Shown: piece by piece, positions 14,513 to 21,154 of the stretch | Numbering within the stretch: position 1 is the stretch's first letter | Layout of the letters: the number at the start of each line of letters is the position of its first letter | Origin: CAZFHL01 sp964519145 | GTDB taxonomy: Bacteria; Patescibacteriota; Minisyncoccia; Phycocordibacterales; WO2-35-19 | Length of the DNA: 21,154 nt | Direction: 5' to 3' | Assembly: GCA_964519145.1 (NCBI GenBank) | Contig: CAZFHL010000009.1 | Coordinates: forward strand, 1 to 21,154 | Program-made: the position numbers and the translations under genes | The notes under the pieces: generated by a model | Seen by the model: the letters and a program-made list of their open reading frames with translations, nothing else | Databases searched by the model: none | What the model was told of the DNA's origin: nothing

Positions 14513-15544
14513 TTAATTAATAAAGGAACCCGTTTTTATGACATGCTCTATCAGTGAATAAGTATACCCCATTTCATTGTCATACCAAACCATCACCTTT
14601 ACTAAATTTCCATCAACCACTCTTGTAAGTCCAAGGTCTGCAATAGAAGCAAATGGTAATCCTAAAATATCGGAAGATACCACCTGATCTTCTACTACTG
14701 TAAATATTTTATTCCAATGCTTATCTTTTGAAGCATCTTTCAAAATTTGATTAACCTCTTCTACTGTTGTATTTCTTTTTGCAATAAAAGTGATGTCTGC
14801 AATTGAACCAGCAATGACAGGTACACGAATGGAAATCCCGTCAAACTTTCCTTTAAATTCTGGTATTACTTTGCCAATTGCTTTTGCTGCGCCAGTTGAA
14901 GTTGGAATCATATTAAATGCTCCAGCTCTACCCTCTTTAAAATCTTTTGGATTTGGAGAGTCTACGATAGATTGACTTGCTGTGTAAGCATGAGTTGTAT
15001 TTAATATTGCTTTTTCAATACCAATAGTTTTTTCAAGTATTGAAATGACAGGAGAAGCTGAGTTTGTGGTACAAGATGCATTTGAGGTGACTTGTTTTTC
15101 TTTAAGAGTATCACAATTTATTCCCATAAGTATCATGCCATCACTGTCTTTGCTCGGTTCATCTTTTGCTGGAGCAGAAATAACTACTTTTTTTGCTCCT
15201 GCTTCTATATGAGCTCTTGCACTCTCATAACTTGTGAAAAATCCAGTGGACTCAACACAAACATCTACACCCAAATCTCTCCACGGTAAATTTTTTGGAT
15301 CTTTCTCAGACAAATACTTTACTTCTCTGCCATTTATAATAAAAGATTTTTTATCTTCCGTTGCTTTTACATCAAGTTCACTTCTACCATAAGCACTATC
15401 GTATTTTAAAAGATAAGCAATATTGTCTATACTAGTAAGGTCATTTAATGCCACTACTTCTAAATCATCTCTTTCTTCAGCAAGTTTGAGAAAAGCTCTT
15501 CCTATCCTCCCACAACCATTTATTGAAACTTTTATTTTTTTCAT
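14513..15544 (-). CDS. gap: Glyceraldehyde-3-phosphate dehydrogenase
   Basis: Oxidises and phosphorylates glyceraldehyde-3-phosphate to 1,3-bisphosphoglycerate in glycolysis, or the reverse. The 343-aa protein has the Rossmann motif INGCGRIGRAFLK (residues 8-20), VALNDLTS with Asp35 at the position usually giving NAD preference, the active-site SNASCTTNSASP with Cys158, HAYTASQSIVDSPN, and RVPVIAGSIADITF. WYDNEMGYTYSLIEHV closes the C-terminus. It is downstream of nrdB (88-nt gap), perhaps with its own promoter: a TATAAT lies at 15583-15578 on the minus strand, but its -35 is poor. It converges with the 76-aa ORF. Confidence 0.97.
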   Translation of the reverse strand: MKKIKVSINGCGRIGRAFLKLAEERDDLEVVALNDLTSIDNIAYLLKYDSAYGRSELDVKATEDKKSFIINGREVKYLSEKDPKNLPWRDLGVDVCVESTGFFTSYESARAHIEAGAKKVVISAPAKDEPSKDSDGMILMGINCDTLKEKQVTSNASCTTNSASPVISILEKTIGIEKAILNTTHAYTASQSIVDSPNPKDFKEGRAGAFNMIPTSTGAAKAIGKVIPEFKGKFDGISIRVPVIAGSIADITFIAKRNTTVEEVNQILKDASKDKHWNKIFTVVEDQVVSSDILGLPFASIADLGLTRVVDGNLVKVMVWYDNEMGYTYSLIEHVIKTGSFIN

Positions 15545-15632
15545 TGTTTTTAAAAAATTATTTTAAAATATAATGTAATTATATCAATTTTAATAAAATA
15601 AAAAAGAATAAAAATCTACTGATTTTTGAATA

Positions 15633-16628
15633 TTAACTTTTCTTTGTTTCCCCTGCTTTACCGTCAACTTCGTAGCTAGTATTTTGTGCCTCAAAAAAGT
15701 TTACAAGTTCAAAAACATCTGTAGCCCCAGCCATCCATTTTGCTGGATTTGTGGAATTGTAATATTTAGGAAGACCTAATTCTTCAAGTCTTCTATCTGC
15801 TACATACTCCACGTATTGATTTACATAATCTGCATTTAAACCAAGTATTCCATTTGGAAATAAATCTTTGTTGTAAGCAACTTCCAAATTTACTCCTTCA
15901 ACAATGATATCTCTTATTTCTGATGCAAATTCTTCTGTCAACAATTCGCTATTTTCTTCTAATACATTTTGAATCAAATTTATACCAAATTTTAGGTGTA
16001 AACTCTCGTCCCTCAATACCCAATTTATCATTGAACCAAAATTCCTTAATTGATTTCTCTGTCTAAATGAAAGCGCAACCATAAATCCGGAATAAAACCA
16101 TATTCCTTCCATCACAATATTTGTGGCAACTAAATTTCTAATAAAATTCTTTTTTCCGTCTATACTTGTGATATCTAAAGTCTCTTCAGTCATTCTTTTC
16201 ATATATTTATTTATATAAGCCTCTTTAGCTTGCATAGAAGGTATTTGTAAATGAAGGTCAAATATTTTTTCTCTATCAAAAGGGAATGTTTCTAAAACAT
16301 ATTCAAAAGCTACACAGTGATTGGCTTCTTCCCACATTTGTTTTGCAAGGTAAAGATGGCATTCTGGAGATTTTAGATATGGATATATACCAAGTGCAAT
16401 TGATCTATTGACTATCAATTCGGCTGGATTGAAAAATGCCATCAAAAATTTCACAGCATGTCTTTCATCTTCTGTCATTTTTGAAAAATCTTCAAGATCT
16501 TCCTTTAATGCAATTTCATGTGGAAACCAAGTGTTTCGAACCGCTTGATTGTATAAATCATAGGCCCATTTATATCTTATTGGGTGTAAACTCATATCTT
16601 CAGGCGATGCTTTTCCTATTAGTGACAT
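15633..16628 (-). CDS. nrdB: Ribonucleotide reductase small subunit, class Ic-like (Phe at radical-Tyr site)
   Basis: Houses the metal cofactor that starts radical chemistry for NDP reduction. In this 331-aa protein the six ligands are Glu70, Glu101, His104, Glu174, Glu208 and His211. The residue four after His104, normally the radical Tyr, is Phe108, and Tyr110 follows. From my recollection of Chlamydia trachomatis NrdB (E89, E120, H123, F127, Y129, E193, E227, H230, Y338), every position differs by a constant 19, and Tyr319 fits the C-terminal electron-transfer Tyr. This is the pattern of the class Ic Mn(IV)/Fe(III) enzyme, not a tyrosyl-radical enzyme. Ligand glutamates are intact, which argues against the metal-free class Ie. 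It follows nrdA after 54 nt in the same operon. Confidence 0.95.
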   Translation of the reverse strand: MSLIGKASPEDMSLHPIRYKWAYDLYNQAVRNTWFPHEIALKEDLEDFSKMTEDERHAVKFLMAFFNPAELIVNRSIALGIYPYLKSPECHLYLAKQMWEEANHCVAFEYVLETFPFDREKIFDLHLQIPSMQAKEAYINKYMKRMTEETLDITSIDGKKNFIRNLVATNIVMEGIWFYSGFMVALSFRQRNQLRNFGSMINWVLRDESLHLKFGINLIQNVLEENSELLTEEFASEIRDIIVEGVNLEVAYNKDLFPNGILGLNADYVNQYVEYVADRRLEELGLPKYYNSTNPAKWMAGATDVFELVNFFEAQNTSYEVDGKAGETKKS

Positions 16629-16682
16629 ATTTTTATTTTTTATTAGATTCTTTTAATTTTTCTATATTAACTTCTCAAATAT

Positions 16683-19370
16683 TTATTGGCAACTATCACA
16701 TTGAGCTCTTTCTGCTGGGTCGATTGGACAAATTTTTGGTGACGATTTTGCAAAAATTGGCTCTTTTTCTTCTATTTCTATTCCAATATCTAAGTCTTCT
16801 ATCTTAATCTCTTTTTTTTCCTCAGTTAAAATGATATTTCCAGTTCTTATGTGTATGTTGTTTTTATCAGTTTCTGTCTCAGTTATGGTATATTCCTCTT
16901 TTATATCAAAAGTTTTTTGTAAAGGAAGATCAAAAGGTGCAACAGGGGCAGAAATATTTTCTGAAACTTCTTTTTTGTTTAGATTCATAGATACTTTTGC
17001 AAAACCAAATTTACCCATTTGTTCCGCTTTATTTACTCTTACTGTTGATTGCTCTGCTGTATGTCTAGGCTTCATGTGTAAATAATACGTAGTCTTAACC
17101 CCTTTCTCCCAAGCTGTTTTATATATATTTATTGTTTCGTCTATATCTCTTGTCTCTAAATACATATTTCTTGATAATCCTTGATCTACCCATTTTTGAG
17201 CTCTAGCCGCTACTTCTATAAATGAATATGGAGATGTTGTAAATGAGGTTTTATAAATATTTCTTATGTGCTCAGGTATTTCTTCTATAGAAGAAATATC
17301 GCCTTGGTTTTCAAGTATTTGACCTTTGACTTTTTCCCATATGCCCATGTTTTTCAAATCTTTTACTAAATTATGATTTATATCTACATATTTACCAGAT
17401 ATTTTATTTCTAGAAAATATTTGAGCGAAACGAGGATCTATTCCTGGAGTTGTACCTGCAACTAAGCCAATATTTGCATTTGGTGCAACCGCAAGAAGTG
17501 TTGCATTTCTCATTCCTTGCTTTACTTTGTTTCTTAATATATCCCAATTTAGACCTTTGTGTTTACTTTCTTTGTCTACAGTTAATTTAAAACCCCTTTC
17601 TTCTTCTAGTTTATTTATTGTATCTATTGGAACCATACCTTTTGACCACATAGACCCTTCAAAATTTTTATATGAGCCTCTTATTTGAGCTAAATTTGCA
17701 CTTTCATCTATCGCCATGTAGCTTATAAACTCAAATATCCTATCTGCAAAATCTGCAACAAAAGGAGAATCGTAAGACATACCAAACTGCTCTATGGTAT
17801 CAGCAAAACCCATCACCCCTAGTCCTATAGCTCGATTTTCTTTGTCAGATTTTTCTGCTTCTTTTATTGGTAATTTATTTATATCTATCAAATTATCTAA
17901 CTGTCTTATTGCTAGACGAACAGATTCTTCTAATTTACCCCATTTAACTTCTTTGTTTTGTATATGGGCACTTAAATTTATTGATGCTAAATTACAAACA
18001 GCTACATTATCTCTATCTTGAGGTAGACATATCTCTGTACAAAGATTTGACATGTGTATTGTTCCTGTATTGTTGTTCAATGCCCTCAAATTTATAGCAT
18101 CTTTCCAAGTTAACCAGGGGTGAGATGTTGTTTGTAGTGCAACTAATATTTGTCTAAATTGTTCTCTAGCTGGGACTTTTTTAAACACACGCATTTCACC
18201 TTTTTCTGCTTTTTCTACATATTCATTATACTTTTTAGAAAATTCTTTTCCGTACAATTCATCAAGTCCTAAAACATCTGCTGGATCAAACATATACCAA
18301 TCTTCTCCTTTTTCTACTCTTTTCATAAATTCATCAGACATAAACACAGCAGTATTAGCTGTTCTCATTCTTAAATAATCGTCCCCTGCATTATGCTTCC
18401 AATCTATGTATTCAGGAAAATCTAAATGCCAATTTTCCATATAAAAACAAAGAGCGCCTTTCTTTTTTCCACCTCGCTGTATTGCTCTTATAGCTGTATC
18501 TATTACTTTTGCGAATGTTGTTGGACCAGTAGAAACACCACCAAAATTTGATTTTAAAGGAGAGCCAGCTGCTCTAAGTTTTGTGACTGAAGCGCCTAAA
18601 CCACCAGAACCTTTAGATAAAAGCATTACATCAGAGACAGATTTTGCTATATGTTCCATATCATCGTGAATTTCAAGTAAAAAACAGTTAGATAGAGCTG
18701 GTCTTGTTGTCCCTGCACCTAGATTTGTAGACCCACCAGCTATATATTCATGTTTAGACATTTTATTATAAAATTTTATAGCCCAATCTGTAGGATTGCT
18801 TTCGTTGTATGATAGTCCCATAGCAATACGCATAAATAGGTATTGAGGTGTTTCAAGAGGCTCTTGCTTCATGTTCTTTATAGAATATCTATTTATGAGG
18901 CCATCTAATCCAGAGTACATAAATATATCATCTCTTTCTAAAACTAAAGAATCTGCTAATCTTTCTAAATCAAATTTAGATTCCATATCACTATGTAGTC
19001 TATTCTCTGTTATACCTTTTTTTATATAATTTATAAATTCATCTCTATGCTTTTTTTTCAATTCTTCTACATTGTCTAAATTGTAATCCCCTAACACTTT
19101 TTTATATACTGTTTTTAAGAGTAACCTTACTGCTACTTTGTCATATTCAATATCGTTTTGAATATTTTGGACAGTAGCATTTATAGTGGCTTTATCCATT
19201 TCTTCTGTTGTTATTCCATCATATAAAGTAAGTCTCGTATCGTTTGCTATCTGAATAACCATAGATACTGGGTCTGATAAGTCTCTACAAGCTCTTTCTA
19301 TTGAACGATTTATCTTATCAGCATTGAAAATTTCTTTGCTTCCATCTCTTTTGGTTATAAAAATATTCAT
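16683..19370 (-). CDS. nrdA: Ribonucleoside-diphosphate reductase large subunit
   Basis: Catalytic subunit reducing ribonucleoside diphosphates to deoxy forms. The 895-aa protein has an N-terminal ATP-cone (about residues 3-95, starting FITKRDGSKEIFNADKI), giving dATP/ATP activity control. The catalytic barrel has Cys229 (LSNCFLLE) and Cys459 (AVCNLASINLS) as the redox pair, and Asn442, Cys444, Glu446 in SNLCTEICLP as the radical site. The tail ends CDSCQ, with Cys891 and Cys894 as the shuttle pair for thioredoxin. About 120 residues of variable, acidic linker precede it. It pairs with the downstream class Ic-like NrdB. The long AT-rich upstream region contains a perfect DnaA box and direct repeats. 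No Shine-Dalgarno is present. Confidence 0.97.
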   Translation of the reverse strand: MNIFITKRDGSKEIFNADKINRSIERACRDLSDPVSMVIQIANDTRLTLYDGITTEEMDKATINATVQNIQNDIEYDKVAVRLLLKTVYKKVLGDYNLDNVEELKKKHRDEFINYIKKGITENRLHSDMESKFDLERLADSLVLERDDIFMYSGLDGLINRYSIKNMKQEPLETPQYLFMRIAMGLSYNESNPTDWAIKFYNKMSKHEYIAGGSTNLGAGTTRPALSNCFLLEIHDDMEHIAKSVSDVMLLSKGSGGLGASVTKLRAAGSPLKSNFGGVSTGPTTFAKVIDTAIRAIQRGGKKKGALCFYMENWHLDFPEYIDWKHNAGDDYLRMRTANTAVFMSDEFMKRVEKGEDWYMFDPADVLGLDELYGKEFSKKYNEYVEKAEKGEMRVFKKVPAREQFRQILVALQTTSHPWLTWKDAINLRALNNNTGTIHMSNLCTEICLPQDRDNVAVCNLASINLSAHIQNKEVKWGKLEESVRLAIRQLDNLIDINKLPIKEAEKSDKENRAIGLGVMGFADTIEQFGMSYDSPFVADFADRIFEFISYMAIDESANLAQIRGSYKNFEGSMWSKGMVPIDTINKLEEERGFKLTVDKESKHKGLNWDILRNKVKQGMRNATLLAVAPNANIGLVAGTTPGIDPRFAQIFSRNKISGKYVDINHNLVKDLKNMGIWEKVKGQILENQGDISSIEEIPEHIRNIYKTSFTTSPYSFIEVAARAQKWVDQGLSRNMYLETRDIDETINIYKTAWEKGVKTTYYLHMKPRHTAEQSTVRVNKAEQMGKFGFAKVSMNLNKKEVSENISAPVAPFDLPLQKTFDIKEEYTITETETDKNNIHIRTGNIILTEEKKEIKIEDLDIGIEIEEKEPIFAKSSPKICPIDPAERAQCDSCQ

Positions 19371-19427
19371 TTTTTTAAATTATTTAATAATTTTTATTGA
19401 AATTTTAATAAAATTGATGTTTTTTTC

Positions 19428-19483
19428 TTAAATTTGTTTAAATTTAGTCAAAAAAATCCAATTTTAATTTAAATTTGTTTAAA
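19428..19483. promoter_or_regulatory. Direct repeats in the nrdA upstream region
   Basis: The 15-bp sequence TTAAATTTGTTTAAA occurs twice (19428-19442 and 19469-19483), 41 bp apart, close to four helical turns. A related GGTTTAAAT follows at 19486-19494. They lie 58-113 bp upstream of the nrdA start and could be operator sites on one DNA face. In AT-rich DNA the matches are suggestive only. No match to the NrdR box was evident. Confidence 0.4.
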
Positions 19484-19531
19484 ATCGGTTTAAATATTTT
19501 ACAATTTTATTTATAAAAATTTTAAAAAAAG

Positions 19532-19540
19532 TGTGGATAA
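19532..19540 (-). promoter_or_regulatory. Perfect DnaA box upstream of nrdA
   Basis: TTATCCACA on the minus strand, the exact consensus DnaA box, 162 bp upstream of the nrdA start and just after the DUF192 terminator. DnaA boxes regulate nrdAB in E. coli, so the placement is meaningful. A single box does not by itself indicate an origin. Confidence 0.55.
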
Positions 19541-19573
19541 AAGAATAAAAAACCACATATCAAAATATATGTG
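19541..19573 (-). terminator. Rho-independent terminator of the DUF192 gene
   Basis: A 7-bp stem CACATAT/ATATGTG (19554-19560 with 19567-19573) and 6-nt loop. On the minus strand it is followed by GTTTTTTATTCTTTT. The stem is AT-rich but the T-tract is strong. Confidence 0.65.
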
Positions 19574-19648
19574 TCAAAGTGTAAAAGGTATGGTCAAATA
19601 ATCTTTTGTTGTGGCTATATTTAATTTAATTTTTAATAAAAAATTAAA

Positions 19649-20224
19649 TTATCTTATTTCCGATAAATAATTCCCTGTTTCTAAATTTAATTTTTCTGAA
19701 TCGAAAGCATTTACTTCTATGACATATAAAATAGGTTCTGGTGGAAAAAATACTTGAGGATAGGTTTCTTGATTTATATTTTTATCTATAGCTACAATTT
19801 TTTTATCTTTATTTATCCAAATTATATCGATTGCAAATCTCATATCTTTCATCCAAAAACCATAAAAACTTTCTTTTTCAAAAATAAAAAGCATTCCTTT
19901 TATCAAATTCTCTGTATTTACAAAAGGATCTCTATTTGATAAACCAAGAGTTCTTTTTTCTTTAGTGTCTGCAATTTCCAAATATAATTTTTTATTATTT
20001 AAAATTAAAATATTCTTTTCTTTTTTTGTTAGCAAGGTGTTTATCTTGGCATAATCTTCTATCAAAATCTGTTGATCATTTGTATAGCTCGTTCCCGCTT
20101 TAATTTCATAGTTTATAGTTTCTTTCTTATTATAAAAAACAATTGATATAAATATTACTATAATAATTACCAGTGTATTTTTCTTAATATTTGTATGTGT
20201 ATTGTGTGAATCTTTTAAATACAT
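19649..20224 (-). CDS. DUF192 family protein with N-terminal membrane anchor
   Basis: A 191-aa protein with a hydrophobic segment at about residues 17-31 (LVIIIVIFISIVFY) and then an extracytoplasmic domain of the DUF192 type. Family patterns visible are LYLEIADTKEKRTLGLSNRDPF, GMLFIFEKESFYGFWMKDMRFAIDIIWINKDKKIVAID, and the ending YVIEVNAFDSEKLNLETGNYL. The biochemical role of DUF192 is not established. In many bacteria such proteins are small secreted or lipid-anchored proteins. It stands between two terminators and is probably monocistronic. Confidence 0.9.
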   Translation of the reverse strand: MYLKDSHNTHTNIKKNTLVIIIVIFISIVFYNKKETINYEIKAGTSYTNDQQILIEDYAKINTLLTKKEKNILILNNKKLYLEIADTKEKRTLGLSNRDPFVNTENLIKGMLFIFEKESFYGFWMKDMRFAIDIIWINKDKKIVAIDKNINQETYPQVFFPPEPILYVIEVNAFDSEKLNLETGNYLSEIR

Positions 20225-20245
20225 TTTATAATTTTAACACTTACT

Positions 20246-20283
20246 AAAAAACAAACCCAGTTTTTACTCTGGGTTTGTTTTTT
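20246..20283 (-). terminator. Strong terminator after the RRM protein gene
   Basis: A perfect 15-bp stem AAAAAACAAACCCAG (20246-20260) with CTGGGTTTGTTTTTT (20269-20283) and an 8-nt loop, with an A-run and a T-run. It sits in the minus-strand gap between the RRM gene and the DUF192 gene. Confidence 0.9.
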
Positions 20284-20296
20284 AAGAATAGCAGAA

Positions 20297-20569
20297 TTAT
20301 CTTCTGTTATCTCTGCGAGGTTCTTGAGGGCGAGCTTCATTTACTGTGAGCGCTCTACCTTCAATATCTTTGCCGTTCCACATTTCTATGGCGGCATCCG
20401 CTTCAGCATCATTTGCAAAAGTTACGAAACCGAAACCTTTAGAGATACCACCTCTTGTTTTATCTGTGATTACCACAGCTTCAGAGATTTCTCCTGCTTT
20501 GGAGAACATATCAGCTAAATCAGCATCAGTAACTTTAAAAGGCAAATTGCCTACGAAAAGCTTCTTCAT
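20297..20569 (-). CDS. RRM-type RNA-binding protein
   Basis: A 90-aa single-domain RNA recognition motif protein. RNP2 is LFVGNLPF (residues 4-11) and RNP1 is KGFGFVTF (44-51), with the aromatic residues that stack on RNA bases. A short, Arg-rich tail (PRRDNRR) follows. Proteins of this type occur in cyanobacteria and other bacteria and are often cold-induced or act as RNA chaperones; the role here is inferred from the fold alone. It is a monocistronic unit with its own promoter, a ~100-nt leader and a strong terminator. It is less AT-rich than most neighbours, consistent with high expression. Confidence 0.95.
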   Translation of the reverse strand: MKKLFVGNLPFKVTDADLADMFSKAGEISEAVVITDKTRGGISKGFGFVTFANDAEADAAIEMWNGKDIEGRALTVNEARPQEPRRDNRR

Positions 20570-20670
20570 TGTGCGTGCTTTTATATTATTGCGATTAAAA
20601 CGACCAAGCTAGTTCGCTTTGTTGTCCGCAAACAAAAGTTACGCAAAACAAACATTAGAACTTGACTTAC
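20570..20670 (-). promoter_or_regulatory. Long 5' leader of the RRM gene
   Basis: The predicted transcript starts near 20670, leaving ~100 nt before the ATG, long for this window. It includes a possible hairpin GTTTGC/GCGAAC (on the minus strand about 20634-20612). Leaders of cold-shock and RNA-chaperone genes are often regulatory, so this is a candidate thermosensor or autoregulatory site, but no known class is recognised. Confidence 0.4.
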
Positions 20671-20674
20671 CCTA

Positions 20675-21154
20675 CTATTGTATCACCTTTACCCCCATTA
20701 AGTCAAGTCTTATTTCCACAGCATCCCTTATAGCTTTATCTCCCAGATTTTTAAAAAATGAATTTGAACCAAATTTTATTTCCCAATCTGCTCTATTTAT
20801 AGCAAAAGAGCCAGATGCTTTTATAGTATTATCTTCTGTTTTCATATCAACTACAAAAGATATTGGTTTTATTATATTTTTTATGACCAAATCCCCTTCC
20901 ACTATATATTTATTTACACTATCATTTGATGCGAGTTTGATATTTTTAATAACAAATTTTGCTTCTGGAAATTTTTCTACACTAAAAAAGTCTTCACTTT
21001 TTAGATGAGCTACTAATTGATCAGGTGTGCTATTTATTGTATTCATATCTATAACAAATTCCCCACTCGCCACATCTTTTGATAAATTTAAATATCCATT
21101 TTTGATTTTTAAAGTACCTTCATGATTTGCTCCTGTTATTTTTTCTCCTTTCCA
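20675..21154 (-). CDS. YceI-family protein, 5' end outside the window
   Basis: Partial gene running off the right edge. The reading frame is open through 21154 and encodes WKGEKITGANHEGTLKIK before the internal GTG at 21073, so that GTG is not the true start. YceI domains are lipocalin-like beta barrels that bind isoprenoid or other amphiphilic molecules, often outside the cytoplasm. Patterns seen are NHEGTL, GEFVIDMNTI, LVAHLKSEDFFSVEKFPEAKF, GDLVIKNIIKPISF, INRADWEIKFG and the ending RLDLMGVKV. A signal peptide would be upstream and cannot be assessed. Confidence 0.88.
   Translation of the reverse strand, partial: WKGEKITGANHEGTLKIKNGYLNLSKDVASGEFVIDMNTINSTPDQLVAHLKSEDFFSVEKFPEAKFVIKNIKLASNDSVNKYIVEGDLVIKNIIKPISFVVDMKTEDNTIKASGSFAINRADWEIKFGSNSFFKNLGDKAIRDAVEIRLDLMGVKVIQ
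20677..20706 (-). promoter_or_regulatory. Promoter of the RRM gene
   Basis: On the minus strand, -35 TTGACT (20706-20701), 18-nt spacer, -10 TACAAT (20682-20677). Both are one mismatch from consensus. It lies inside the 3' end of the upstream YceI-like gene. Confidence 0.7.

Noticed and set aside
19371..19648. Replication origin
   Set aside because: Only one consensus DnaA box is present and dnaA/dnaN are not nearby; a regulatory role for nrdA is simpler.

Overview
The window looks like a chromosomal segment of a small, AT-rich bacterium of the Candidate Phyla Radiation (Patescibacteria), most likely Parcubacteria. The grounds are very low GC, short forms of core translation proteins (RF1 313 aa, EF-Ts 193 aa), a split transketolase, a compact sugar-phosphate gene set and almost no Shine-Dalgarno sequences. 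The phylum is inferred from gene style; no phylogeny was run. The genetic code appears standard.

Layout. 1-351: a palindromic repeat and a terminator. 352-3721 (minus): a translation operon rpmE, prfA, rpsB, tsf, a small membrane-protein gene and tRNA-Thr(UGU), ending in a strong terminator. 3825-4428 (minus): a GC-rich, heavily hairpinned RNA gene of about 600 nt with its own promoter and terminator; I cannot assign it to a known family. 4617-6164: a secreted coiled-coil protein with a lytic-transglycosylase-like domain. Its N-terminal coding region contains a palindromic repeat. 6228-6431: further repeats. 6448-7092: bL25. 7117-9673: an FAD-linked oxidase translationally coupled to class II aldolase. 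9905-10918 (plus): a PfkB-family kinase. 10964-14052: rpiB, rpe-like and the two transketolase halves. 14155-14385 (plus): an orphan 76-aa ORF. 14513-15544: GAPDH. 15633-19370: nrdA-nrdB. 19649-21154: a DUF192 protein, an RRM protein and the 3' part of a YceI-like gene.

Functionally the window joins translation genes, a non-oxidative pentose-phosphate plus lower-glycolysis set, and deoxynucleotide synthesis. The PfkB kinase next to aldolase could supply a phosphofructokinase step, but this is inference.

Three points stand out. First, a superfamily of roughly 126-131 bp palindromic elements shares an asymmetric core but carries different, still self-complementary arms; one copy lies in frame within a protein gene, recalling Rickettsia palindromic elements. 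Second, the ~600-nt structured RNA. Third, the NrdB subunit has Phe at the radical-Tyr position and matches the ligand spacing of the Chlamydia class Ic (Mn/Fe) enzyme.
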